Positions 1 through 7,878 of a stretch of 64,000 nt of DNA are shown in pieces. A program made the translations under genes and the position numbers. Position 1 is the stretch's first letter. Each line of letters opens with the position of its first letter. The stretch lies in the NCBI GenBank assembly GCA_963815445.1, contig CAWFGV010000006.1:423619-487618 (forward strand). The letters run 5' to 3'. This DNA is from JANLYC01 sp963815445 (GTDB lineage Bacteria; Actinomycetota; Actinomycetes; Propionibacteriales; Nocardioidaceae). Under the pieces are notes generated by a model. That model ran no database searches, was not told the origin of the DNA, and saw only the letters and a program-made list of their open reading frames with translations.

Positions 1-140
1 TGCACAGCGGCAAACGGCACTCGATCTCGCTCGACCACGCCGACGAGGCCGCGGACGTCGTGAACGCGCTGGTGGCTCGCCACCGTCGCTTGACGGCCGA
101 CGCGGCGGCGGCCGCAGAACCGGGTTCAGCGCGTCGATAG
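1..140 (+). CDS. C-terminal end of an unidentified protein (partial)
   Basis: The frame open from base 3 to a TAG at 138-140 gives 45 residues that begin HSGKRHSISLDHADEAADVV and end in an Ala-rich tail. The gene starts outside the window. Its codon use fits the neighbours and it runs right up to the folC promoter region, so it is probably a real gene end. I do not recognise the family from this tail. In related genomes the gene before folC is often an aminoacyl-tRNA synthetase, but nothing visible here supports that assignment. Confidence 0.5.
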   Translation, partial: HSGKRHSISLDHADEAADVVNALVARHRRLTADAAAAAEPGSARR

Positions 141-143
141 ACT
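138..143 (+). promoter_or_regulatory. Candidate -10 box for folC
   Basis: The hexamer TAGACT overlaps the stop codon of the preceding gene and lies 10 nt before the folC ATG, so transcription would begin only a few bases upstream of the start codon. The same hexamer appears in several better supported promoters in this window (rplU, 35809, 41734). No clear -35 box is seen. Confidence 0.35.
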
Positions 144-153
144 TCCGGACACG

Positions 154-1536
154 ATGCCCGCTTCCCCTGAGTCCTCGGCTGCAGCCGACATTGACGAGCT
201 GTACCGCGAGGTCGAACGCGCCATGCTGGCCCGCTGGCCCGAGACGAAGCTCGACCCGTCCCTCGACCGGATCGCCGCGCTCTGCGACCTGCTCGGCCAG
301 CCACAACGTGCCTACCCCGTCATCCAGCTCACCGGCACCAACGGCAAGACCACCACCGCCCGCATGATCGACACGCTCGTCCGGGGACTCGGACTGCGCA
401 CGGGCCGCTTCACCAGCCCGCACGTCGAGTCGATGACCGAGCGCATCAGCATCGACGGCGAGCCGCTGAGCAGGCAGCGGTTCACGGAGGTCTATGACGA
501 GGTGGTCCCGTACGCGGCGATCATCGACCGGTCCGGCGGCATCTCGATGTCGTTCTTCGAGCTGGTGACAGCGATGGCGTTCGCGGCCTTCGCCGATGCG
601 CCCGTCGACGTAGGGGTCATCGAGGTCGGCATGGGCGGTACCTGGGACGCGACCAACGTCGCGGACGCAGCGATCGGCGTCATCACCCCGATCGGCGTCG
701 ACCACGAGCGCTACCTCGGGGACACGCCGGCGGACATCGCGGTCGAGAAGGCCGGCATCCTCAAGGCCGGCACCTTCGGCATCATCGCGCAGCAGCCGGT
801 CGAGGCGGCCGAGGTGCTGCTGCGTCACGCGGCTGAGGTCGGGGCGACGGTGGCGCGCGAGGGCTTGGAGTTCGGCGTACTCGACCGGGTGCCGGGCGTT
901 GGTGGCCAGATGGTCACGTTCCAGGGACTTCGAGCGACGTACGACGAGGTGTTCCTGCCGCTGCACGGGGCGCACCAGGCGCACAACGCAGCCTGTGCGC
1001 TGGCCGCGGTCGAGTCGTTCGCCGGTGGGACCGGCCAGGAGGGCGGCCTCGACCTCGAGCTCGTGCGGCAGGCGTTTGCCCAGGTGACCTCGCCGGGGCG
1101 GCTCGAGGTCGTACGCCGGTCGCCGACGGTGGTGCTCGACTCGGCGCACAACCCGCACGGTGCACGCGCGAGTGCTGACGCGGTACAGGAGGCGTTCTCG
1201 TTCAGCCCGCTCATCGGGGTGGTCGGGGTCATGACCGACAAGGACGTCGAGGGAGTGCTCGAAGCCTACGAGCCGGTGATGTCGCACCTCATCTGCACAC
1301 AGAACTCCACGTCGAGGGCGATGCCGGCCGAGACGCTGGCGGACATCGCCCGGGGCATCTTCGGGGCGGACCGGGTCGACGTACACGCGAGGCTCGATGA
1401 CGCCATCGAGGCCGGGATCGGGATGGCGGAGGACTCCGGTGGTGACGGGTTCGCGCTCGGTGGGGGAGGCGTGCTCGTCACGGGCTCGGTGATCACAGCC
1501 GGGGAGGCTCGCACCTTGCTGGGCGGCGGTCGCTGA
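154..1536 (+). CDS. folC: Bifunctional folylpolyglutamate synthase / dihydrofolate synthase
   Basis: This Mur-ligase-family enzyme adds glutamate to dihydropteroate and then to tetrahydrofolates, using ATP, in the cytoplasm. The 460-residue protein is of family length. The P-loop GTNGKTTT lies at residues 61-68, followed by TSPH (~88), the central VGMGGTWDATN segment (~157) and the conserved VDHERYLGDT and EKAGILK blocks. LDSAHNPHG in the C-terminal domain is also typical. The ATG at 154 leaves a short N-terminal lead before the conserved start. The next gene overlaps its stop by one base, which suggests translational coupling. Confidence 0.95.
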   Translation: MPASPESSAAADIDELYREVERAMLARWPETKLDPSLDRIAALCDLLGQPQRAYPVIQLTGTNGKTTTARMIDTLVRGLGLRTGRFTSPHVESMTERISIDGEPLSRQRFTEVYDEVVPYAAIIDRSGGISMSFFELVTAMAFAAFADAPVDVGVIEVGMGGTWDATNVADAAIGVITPIGVDHERYLGDTPADIAVEKAGILKAGTFGIIAQQPVEAAEVLLRHAAEVGATVAREGLEFGVLDRVPGVGGQMVTFQGLRATYDEVFLPLHGAHQAHNAACALAAVESFAGGTGQEGGLDLELVRQAFAQVTSPGRLEVVRRSPTVVLDSAHNPHGARASADAVQEAFSFSPLIGVVGVMTDKDVEGVLEAYEPVMSHLICTQNSTSRAMPAETLADIARGIFGADRVDVHARLDDAIEAGIGMAEDSGGDGFALGGGGVLVTGSVITAGEARTLLGGGR

Positions 1537-1889
1537 TGCGGTCGCCGCGGCGGATGATGTGCGCGTCGGTGCTCGGGTTCGAATGCGTCGCGCTCGGCCT
1601 CATGACGCCGGTGCTGATCACGGTCGAGAACGTCTCGACGGCGGTGGCGGTCGCGATCGGGATCGGGCTCGCAGTGGGTTCGCTGGTGATCGCCGGACTG
1701 CTGCGCTTCGAGTGGGCGTACGTGCTCGGCTTCGTGCTGCAGGCGGTGGCGCTGGCCATGGGGTTCGTGCTGCCGGCCATGTTCGTGCTCGGTCTGGTCT
1801 TCGGGGCGCTGTGGACCACGGCCTACGTCCTGGGCCGCAAGATCGAGGTCCAGCAGGCGGCGTATGCCGCTCGGTCCGGCGGCGGCTGA
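1536..1889 (+). CDS. DUF4233-type small membrane protein
   Basis: This 117-residue protein has four predicted membrane segments and a short basic cytoplasmic tail (GRKIEVQQA). Its start codon shares a base with the folC stop (TGATG), so the two are translated as a coupled pair. Small four-helix proteins of the DUF4233 family are known to follow folC in Actinobacteria, and length, topology and position all match. The function is unknown; the link to folC suggests only co-expression with folate synthesis. Confidence 0.8.
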   Translation: MRSPRRMMCASVLGFECVALGLMTPVLITVENVSTAVAVAIGIGLAVGSLVIAGLLRFEWAYVLGFVLQAVALAMGFVLPAMFVLGLVFGALWTTAYVLGRKIEVQQAAYAARSGGG

Positions 1890-1928
1890 GCGTCCGAGGT
1901 CGAGTACGCCGTCCGGGTTCGGCCTGGT

Positions 1929-1934
1929 TAGGCT
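1929..1934 (+). promoter_or_regulatory. Candidate -10 box giving a leaderless ndk transcript
   Basis: TAGGCT is followed by exactly 7 nt and then the ndk ATG, so the transcript would begin at or next to the start codon. There is no Shine-Dalgarno sequence in front of ndk. The arrangement recurs at seven other genes in the window. Confidence 0.5.
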
Positions 1935-1941
1935 GCACGCC

Positions 1942-2349
1942 ATGACTCAGCGCACGCTCGTCCTGCTCAAGCCCGACACGGTCCGACGCGGGCTGGTGGG
2001 ACAGGTGCTGTCACGCTTCGAGTCCAAGGGGCTGGCGATCGTCGCCATGGATCTGCGGCACATCACGGCTGAGCAGGCCGACCAGCACTACGCCGAGCAC
2101 GTCGACAAGGACTTCTACCCGCCGCTGCGTGCCTTCGTGACGAGCGGCCCGATGGTAGCGCTCGTCGTCGAGGGGGACGAGGCGGTCGAGGTCGTCCGGG
2201 CGTTGAACGGTGCGACCGACGGTCGCAAAGCGGCTCCGGGAACGATTCGCGGTGACTGGTCGCTGTCCAACCGCGAGAACCTGGTGCACGGCTCGGACTC
2301 TCCCGAGTCCGCCGCCCGCGAGATCGCCCTCTGGTTCCCCACCCTCTGA
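1942..2349 (+). CDS. ndk: Nucleoside diphosphate kinase
   Basis: NDK transfers the gamma phosphate of ATP to other NDPs through a phosphohistidine. The ATG at 1942 gives 135 residues, the normal length; the frame is open further upstream but the family begins at MTQRTLVLLKPDTVRRGLVG. The active-site segment NLVHGSDSPESA with its catalytic histidine is present near the C-terminus, as are DFYPPL and the ALNGATDGRKAAPGTIRGD block. It appears to have its own promoter rather than to be read only from folC. A tandem 22-bp repeat array follows the stop codon. Confidence 0.96.
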   Translation: MTQRTLVLLKPDTVRRGLVGQVLSRFESKGLAIVAMDLRHITAEQADQHYAEHVDKDFYPPLRAFVTSGPMVALVVEGDEAVEVVRALNGATDGRKAAPGTIRGDWSLSNRENLVHGSDSPESAAREIALWFPTL

Positions 2350-2366
2350 CCTCCCGCCCCTCCTCG

Positions 2367-2432
2367 TTGAACCGTGAGTTGTGGCTCCTTGAGCCGTGAG
2401 TTGTGGTTCCTTGAGCCGTGAGTTGTGGTTGC
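2367..2432 (+). repeat. 22-bp tandem repeat array, locus 1 (3 units)
   Basis: Three head-to-tail units occupy 2367-2388, 2389-2410 and 2411-2432. All share the core CCGTGAGTTGTGG. Within a unit the bases flanking GTGAGTTGT can pair (GAGCC with GGCTC or, as a wobble, GGTTC). The array starts 17 bases after the ndk stop and runs toward the 3' end of the RidA-like gene on the other strand, so it sits between convergent genes. The same family recurs inverted at 2949-3058 and in this orientation at 24782-24891. Confidence 0.9.
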
Positions 2433-2454
2433 TAGAGCCGAGAACCGAACGAGC

Positions 2455-2886
2455 TCAGCTACTCGGTTGAGTCGCAGCAACCGCTTCTACCTCGACCAAC
2501 TGGTCGGGGTAGCCCAGCACAGAGACCCCCAAGAGCGTGCTTGGCGCGTCATGGTCGCCGAAGTGCGATGCCACCTCTTGCCACACGGCTACCAGGTCGG
2601 CGCGTGAGGACGAAGCGACATACACGGTGGTCTTGAGGACATCAGTGACGACCGCCCCCGAGGCCCGCAGCGTCACGTCGAGGTTCTGCAAGGTACGACG
2701 GGCCTGCGCGACGAAGTCGCCGGGTGCGACGGTATTGCCGTCTGCATCGAGGGGGCAGGCGCCGGCGGTGAACACGATCCGTGACCTGGCATCGACCGCG
2801 GAGGCGTAGGCGTACGGGACTCGTTCCGTGAGTTCGGTACTTCGGAGAAGTTGCACCGGCGAGGGCTCAGAACCAGACACGGGCAC
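2455..2886 (-). CDS. RidA/YjgF-family protein, atypical
   Basis: This 143-residue protein has the RidA (YjgF/UK114) fold signatures: IVFTAGACPLDADG early, then TLQNLDVTLRASGAVVTDVLKTTVYVA and the terminal VEVEAVA strand. RidA enzymes hydrolyse reactive enamine/imine intermediates. In canonical RidA an arginine just before the VEV strand binds the substrate carboxylate; here that stretch reads YPDQLVEVEAVA and has no arginine, so imine deaminase activity is doubtful and the protein belongs to another Rid subgroup. Translation starts at a GTG. The gene is bracketed by two arrays of the same 22-bp repeat in opposite orientation. Confidence 0.85.
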   Translation of the reverse strand: MPVSGSEPSPVQLLRSTELTERVPYAYASAVDARSRIVFTAGACPLDADGNTVAPGDFVAQARRTLQNLDVTLRASGAVVTDVLKTTVYVASSSRADLVAVWQEVASHFGDHDAPSTLLGVSVLGYPDQLVEVEAVAATQPSS

Positions 2887-2926
2887 ACACTATGCGGACG
2901 CCGTTGACGTCGGCCACTGCTCAAAC

Positions 2927-3058
2927 ACCACCACAACCCACGGCTCAAGGAGCCACAACTCACGGCTCAAGGAGCCACAACTCACGGTTCAAGGAGCCAC
3001 AACTCACGGTTCAAGGAGCCACAACTCACGGTTCAAGGAGCCACAACTCACGGTTCAA
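2927..3058 (-). repeat. 22-bp tandem repeat array, locus 2 (5 units plus a decayed one)
   Basis: Five complete units (2949-2970, 2971-2992, 2993-3014, 3015-3036, 3037-3058) are preceded by a degenerate one at 2927-2948. They are the reverse complement of the array at 2367-2432, with core CCACAACTCACGG on this strand. The last four full units are identical, which suggests recent expansion. The array lies between the RidA-like gene start and the mreB leader. Confidence 0.92.
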
Positions 3059-3236
3059 CGATGGGGCGGGAGGGGACAAAGTTACGGTCGCGTCGAAGTG
3101 TCTCCCGGAGTTCGGGCGCCGCTCGACCTAGCCTGAACTCGCGGTGGCGACAGCCTCCGAGCTCGGGTGTCCCTCAACCACGCCTGCGCGCGGCGGCCGT
3201 CTGGACGACGAGGGCGTGGAAGGGACCGGAAACCCG

Positions 3237-4262
3237 ATGGCAAGCAACATCATCGGCCGTGACATGGCGGTCGATCTGGGCACAGCCAACACGCTCGTCT
3301 ACGTCCGCGGCCGCGGGGTCATGCTCAACGAACCCTCCGTGGTCGCCATGAACGCCCAGACCCGCGAGATTCTCGCCGTCGGCGCCGAGGCCAAGCGCAT
3401 GATCGGCCGTACGCCGGACAGCATCGTCGCGATCAGGCCGCTCAAGGACGGAGTCATCGCCGACTTCGAGGCCACCGAGCAGATGCTGCGTTTCTTCATC
3501 CGCCGCGTCCACCGCCGCCGGTCCTTCGCCAAGCCGCGACTGGTGGTCTGCGTACCGTCCGGAATCACGCCCGTCGAGCAGCGGGCCGTCAAGGAAGCCG
3601 GCTACCAAGCCGGCGCGCGGCGCGTGTACATCATCGAAGAGCCCATGGCCGCCGCAATCGGGGCCGGGCTGCCCGTCCACGAGGCCACCGGCAACATGGT
3701 CGTCGACATCGGCGGCGGCACGACCGAGGTCGCGGTCATCAGCCTCGGTGGCATCGTGACGAGCCGCTCGATCCGGACCGCCGGCGACAACCTCGACCAG
3801 GCCATCATCACCTGGATGAAGAAGGAGTACTCCCTCATGTTGGGGGAGCGCACCGCCGAGGAGATCAAGATCGCGCTCGGGTCGGCCTTCCCGCTGCCCG
3901 ACGAGCCGGAGGCCGAGATCCGCGGTCGCGACATGGTCAGTGGTCTGCCGCGCAACGTCGTCATCTCGTCCGCCGAGGTCCGCCAGGCCGTCGAGGAGCC
4001 CGTGCACGCGATCATCGACGCCGTCCGCTCGACGCTCGACCAGACACCGCCCGAGCTTGCCGGCGACATCATGGACCGCGGCATCGTCCTCACTGGTGGC
4101 GGTGCCTTGCTGCGCGGGCTCGACGAGCGCCTGCGTCACGAGACCGGTATGCCGATCCACGTGGCCGACGGCCCCCTCGACTCTGTCGCGCTCGGCGCCG
4201 GCAAGTGCGTCGAGGAGTTCGAGGCACTTCAGCAGGTGCTCGTCTCCGAGCCGAGGCGCTGA
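3237..4262 (+). CDS. mreB: Rod shape-determining actin homologue MreB
   Basis: MreB forms ATP-dependent filaments at the inner membrane that orient lateral wall synthesis. The ATG at 3237 gives 341 residues, the family size, beginning MASNIIGRDMAVDLGTANT. The actin-type phosphate-1 motif (DLGTANTLVYV), phosphate-2 motif (VVDIGGGTTEVAVISLGG) and adenosine motif (GIVLTGGGALLRGLD) are all clear. AAGGGA lies ahead of the start and TAGCCT at 3129 is a possible -10 box. It heads a tight mreB-mreC-mreD-PBP2-rodA operon; mreC begins one base after its stop. MreB implies a rod-shaped or formerly rod-shaped cell. Confidence 0.96.
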   Translation: MASNIIGRDMAVDLGTANTLVYVRGRGVMLNEPSVVAMNAQTREILAVGAEAKRMIGRTPDSIVAIRPLKDGVIADFEATEQMLRFFIRRVHRRRSFAKPRLVVCVPSGITPVEQRAVKEAGYQAGARRVYIIEEPMAAAIGAGLPVHEATGNMVVDIGGGTTEVAVISLGGIVTSRSIRTAGDNLDQAIITWMKKEYSLMLGERTAEEIKIALGSAFPLPDEPEAEIRGRDMVSGLPRNVVISSAEVRQAVEEPVHAIIDAVRSTLDQTPPELAGDIMDRGIVLTGGGALLRGLDERLRHETGMPIHVADGPLDSVALGAGKCVEEFEALQQVLVSEPRR

Positions 4263-4263
4263 C

Positions 4264-5178
4264 GTGGCTCCCGATCCCGGTCGGTCGCGGACCTTGTTGG
4301 GCCTGCTGGTGCTTGCCTCGGTCACGATCATCACCCTCGACGCGCGCCACGACACCGAACCGTCGCCGGTCGATCCGCTGCGTAGCGCCGTCGGCTCTGT
4401 GTTGGGACCGGTCGAGCACGGAGCCACCGACGCACTTCGCCCGTTCACCAACATCCCGGACCACTTCCGGACCGTCGACGGTTTGCGCCGCGACAACACG
4501 GCACTCACCGCCGCCAACAAGGAGCTCGTGCTCCAGCTCCGGGCAGCACAGGCCAACGAGCACCGATCGACCGAGCTGCAGGGGATCTCGGCGTTGGCCG
4601 ACACGTCGGGCTTCGACGTCGTCCCTGCTCAGGTGATCGGCCTGGGCTCGGCCCAGTCCTTTTCCCGCACCGTCACGATCGACGCGGGTACCGCGGACGG
4701 GGTGGTGCCCGACCTCACCGTCATCAGCGCCGACGGCCTGGTCGGTCGGGTGATCGAGGCCACCACCCGAACCGCCACCGTGCTGCTCATCGTCGATCGC
4801 AAGTCGACGGTGGGCGGCCGGCTGGGTGACTCGATGGAGCTCGGGTTCCTCGACGGCGACGGCAGCCTGTCCGGTGACGGATCCCTCGACCTGAGCCTGG
4901 TCGACCACACGACTTCCCCACAGGCGGGTGACGAGGTCGTCAGCTGGGGGTCGCGCAACAACGCACCGTACGTCGCCGGGGTGCCGATCGGGCGCGTGGT
5001 CAGCGTTCACTCGTCACCGGCCGAACTGACCGAGATAGCGACCGTCGATCCGTACGTCGACTTCTCGGCTCTCGACCTGGTGGGCGTGGTCACCCGGGCA
5101 CCTCATCGCACCACCGACCAGGCCCGCGGCGCCGTGGGCGGCAGCGCGAGCCCGACAGCAGCGGGAGCCGGTCGATGA
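4264..5178 (+). CDS. mreC: Rod shape-determining protein MreC
   Basis: MreC is a bitopic protein that links MreB filaments to the periplasmic elongation synthases. The GTG at 4264, one base past the mreB stop, gives 304 residues. There is one N-terminal membrane segment (LLGLLVLASVTIITL), then a coiled-coil region (VDGLRRDNTALTAANKELVLQLRAAQA) and the beta-rich MreC domain with the usual VIGLG, VTIDAGTADGV and DGLVGRV features. The C-terminus ends in a Thr/Ala/Gly-rich tail. Its last codons overlap mreD by 4 bases. Confidence 0.94.
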   Translation: MAPDPGRSRTLLGLLVLASVTIITLDARHDTEPSPVDPLRSAVGSVLGPVEHGATDALRPFTNIPDHFRTVDGLRRDNTALTAANKELVLQLRAAQANEHRSTELQGISALADTSGFDVVPAQVIGLGSAQSFSRTVTIDAGTADGVVPDLTVISADGLVGRVIEATTRTATVLLIVDRKSTVGGRLGDSMELGFLDGDGSLSGDGSLDLSLVDHTTSPQAGDEVVSWGSRNNAPYVAGVPIGRVVSVHSSPAELTEIATVDPYVDFSALDLVGVVTRAPHRTTDQARGAVGGSASPTAAGAGR

Positions 5179-5684
5179 ACGCCGCCGTCCGGCTCGCCGC
5201 CGTGGCTGCGCTCATCGTGCTGACGGTGACCTTGCAGATCAGCACGTTCAGCCATTTCGCGATCGAGGGTGTCGTCCCGGACCTGGCCCTGCTCCTGGTC
5301 ATCGCGGCCGCGCTGGTCCGCGGGCCGGAGTACGCGGCGCTGGTCGGCTTCGGCGCCGGACTGGTGCTCGACCTGGCCCCCCCGGCCGACCACACCGCAG
5401 GACGGTGGGCGCTGTCGCTGGTGATCGTCGGCTACCTCACCGGACTGGTCAAGGGCGAGACCACCAACGCCCTCGGCACGATCGTGACGGTCGCGGCCGG
5501 TGCCTTCATCGGTACGTCGGTGTTCGCCCTGACCGGGCTGATCCTGCAGGACCCGGGGGTCACGGTGGGATCGGCCCTGGAGGTGGTGCCGATCGCCGTG
5601 CTGTACGACGTGGTGCTCACCCCGCTGGTCATCCCGCTGGTGCTGATCCTGTTCCGCCGCCTCGAACCGGCGGAGCGATGGTGA
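5175..5684 (+). CDS. mreD: Rod shape-determining protein MreD
   Basis: This 169-residue integral membrane protein has about five hydrophobic segments and the family hallmark GAGLVLDLAPP in the second half of the first helical group. MreD is a polytopic partner of MreC and the RodA-PBP2 synthase. The ATG overlaps the mreC stop (ATGA), which indicates coupled translation. Length and position are standard. Confidence 0.92.
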   Translation: MNAAVRLAAVAALIVLTVTLQISTFSHFAIEGVVPDLALLLVIAAALVRGPEYAALVGFGAGLVLDLAPPADHTAGRWALSLVIVGYLTGLVKGETTNALGTIVTVAAGAFIGTSVFALTGLILQDPGVTVGSALEVVPIAVLYDVVLTPLVIPLVLILFRRLEPAERW

Positions 5685-5700
5685 GCGGCGCGGAGCCCCC

Positions 5701-7878
5701 ATGCTGAAGACCCGGTCGCGACTGCGCCTGCTGGTCGTCCAGGTGATGGTGCTCTCGCTGTTCATCACGCTGTTCGCCCGTCTCTGGTACATCCAGGTTG
5801 TCGGCGGCGAGGGCTACCAGGCGGCGGCCCAGAGCAACGCGGTCCGCGGCATCGAGGTTCCGGCACCGCGAGGACTGATCGTCGACGCGATGGGGCGCCC
5901 ACTGGTAGCCAACCGCACCTCCTGGGTCGTCACCGTCGACCGCGACGTGCTGCACAAGCTCGGCGACGCGACCAGCAACGCGGTCCTTGCCCGACTGGCG
6001 AACCGGCTGGGCCTGACGAAGAACGAGCTCGTACGGCGTACGAAAACGTGCGGTGAGGACGGGGCCGCGAAGCCGCCGCTGTGCTGGAACGGATCACCCT
6101 ACGAGCCGGTGCCGGTGGCCGAGGACGTCACCCAGTCACTGGCCGCCAGCATCCTCGAGCAGAGCGAGGACTACCCCGGCATCACGGCGGCGCCGAGCAA
6201 GGTACGGGCGTACCCCTCGCCGTTCGGGATCAACGCCGCCCAGGTTCTCGGCTACATCTCGCCCATCACCGAGCAGGAGCTGACGAAAGCCAAGGACCAG
6301 GGCAACACGTCCGTCGGACCTTTGTCGCTGGTCGGCCGGTCCGGGCTCGAGTCGGAGTACGACCGCTACCTGCGCGGGCGAAACGGCGTGCAGAAGGTTG
6401 CCGTCGACTCGATGGGGCGCGTGCTGGGGTATGACGGCAGGGTGGCGCCCAAGCCCGGCGACACCCTCGTGACGAGCATCGACGCCAAGGTGCAGGCGGT
6501 CGTCGAGCACGAGCTGCAGCGCTCGATCAAGGTGGCCCGGCAGACGACCGACCCGGTCACGAACCGGAAGTACGCTGCCGACTCGGGCTCCGTGGTGGTG
6601 ATGGACGCGCAGAACGGGGGGGTGGTCGCGATGGCCAGCTACCCGACGTACGACCCGGACCTGTGGGTCGGCGGTATCTCGTCCGGCGACCTCGACCGGC
6701 TCTACAGCGCGTCCGCGAACACTCCGTTGCTGAGTCGGGCGATGCAGGGTCTGTTCGCGCCGGGGTCGACGTTCAAGCCGTTCACGACCGCCGGCGCGTT
6801 GACCCACGGCTATACGACGAGCGACCGTCTCGACTGTTCGTCGAGCCTCACCGTGGGCAGCCGCGTCTTCAAGAACTACGAGTCTGCGGCCTACGGGCCC
6901 CTCACGTTCGCCCAGGCGCTGCAGCTGAGCTGCGACACCTTCTTCTACCGGATCGCGTACGCGAAGTGGCTCGCGTCCGGCGCCAACGACAGCAATGTCC
7001 ACATCAAGGACGACCTCGTGCAGAACGCCAAGTCCTTCGGTTTCGGCAGCAAGACCGGCATCGACCTCCCGGGCGAGGTGAGCGGGCGCATCGCGGACCG
7101 CAAGTGGAAGCTCTCCTACTGGAAGGCCAACAAGGGCTACTACTGCGCTCTCGGCAAGAAGCCGGGCTCGGACTTCCTTCACGTGTTTGCGCGCGAGTTC
7201 TGCACCGACGGCTACCGCTACCGGGCCGGTGACGCCGTCAACTTCGCGATCGGGCAGGGCGACACCGTGCTCACCCCGCTCCAGCTCGCAGTCGCGTACG
7301 CCGCGATCTCGAACGGCGGCACGCTCTGGGAGCCACGCGTCGCCAAGGCAGTGGTCAACGCGAAGGGTCATGTGGTCAGGCGGATTCCGGCCAAGGCCAA
7401 GGGCCACGTCCCGGTGCCCAAGAAGGACCTGCGCTACATCGACCAGGCTCTCCTCGGAACGGCCAAGGTCGGCACGATGGCCTGGAAGATGGTCGGCTTC
7501 CCGCTCGACAAGGTGCACGTCCGGTCCAAGACCGGCACAGCCGAGGTCTACGGCAAGCAGACCACGTCGTGGGTGGCCAGCTATGACAAGCGGTACGTCG
7601 TCATCATGCAGATCTCGCAGGGCGGCACGGGTTCGGGAACCTCCGGTGACTCCGTCCGCAGGATCTGGGAGTCCCTGTACGGCGTCAACGGTGAGAAGGT
7701 CAACCTGGCCAAGGCCGCTGAGCCGGGCGCCAAGCCGCCGGTCGGGCTGCCGGTCTTCCGCAAGGACGGGGAGATCACGCCCCCTGCCCTGCGGTCGCCC
7801 GCTCGCCACTTCGACGTCCCGCTGCACAGGTCGTCAGTCGTGGCGCAGGGCCGAAACCGTGGCGGTCCGCCATGGTGA
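5701..7878 (+). CDS. mrdA: Penicillin-binding protein 2, elongasome transpeptidase
   Basis: Class B PBPs cross-link peptidoglycan and pair with RodA. The 725-residue protein has one N-terminal membrane anchor (about residues 8-27), a PBP-dimer domain and a transpeptidase domain. The catalytic motifs are S356-T-F-K359 (acyl-enzyme serine), S410-C-D412 (the SxN position, with Asp in place of Asn) and K610-T-G. The ~100-residue insertion between the second and third motifs contains several cysteines (ALGKK and REFCTDG region), a feature worth noting. The gene follows mreD by 16 bases and overlaps rodA by 7. Confidence 0.95.
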   Translation: MLKTRSRLRLLVVQVMVLSLFITLFARLWYIQVVGGEGYQAAAQSNAVRGIEVPAPRGLIVDAMGRPLVANRTSWVVTVDRDVLHKLGDATSNAVLARLANRLGLTKNELVRRTKTCGEDGAAKPPLCWNGSPYEPVPVAEDVTQSLAASILEQSEDYPGITAAPSKVRAYPSPFGINAAQVLGYISPITEQELTKAKDQGNTSVGPLSLVGRSGLESEYDRYLRGRNGVQKVAVDSMGRVLGYDGRVAPKPGDTLVTSIDAKVQAVVEHELQRSIKVARQTTDPVTNRKYAADSGSVVVMDAQNGGVVAMASYPTYDPDLWVGGISSGDLDRLYSASANTPLLSRAMQGLFAPGSTFKPFTTAGALTHGYTTSDRLDCSSSLTVGSRVFKNYESAAYGPLTFAQALQLSCDTFFYRIAYAKWLASGANDSNVHIKDDLVQNAKSFGFGSKTGIDLPGEVSGRIADRKWKLSYWKANKGYYCALGKKPGSDFLHVFAREFCTDGYRYRAGDAVNFAIGQGDTVLTPLQLAVAYAAISNGGTLWEPRVAKAVVNAKGHVVRRIPAKAKGHVPVPKKDLRYIDQALLGTAKVGTMAWKMVGFPLDKVHVRSKTGTAEVYGKQTTSWVASYDKRYVVIMQISQGGTGSGTSGDSVRRIWESLYGVNGEKVNLAKAAEPGAKPPVGLPVFRKDGEITPPALRSPARHFDVPLHRSSVVAQGRNRGGPPW

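Noticed and set aside
2367..3058. CRISPR-like appearance of the 22-bp arrays
   Set aside because: The units are directly adjacent with no unique spacers, and no cas genes are present.
3174..4604. 476-residue reverse-strand frame across mreB
   Set aside because: It is a high-GC shadow of mreB and mreC, rich in Asp, Arg and Gly, with no domain and no ribosome site.
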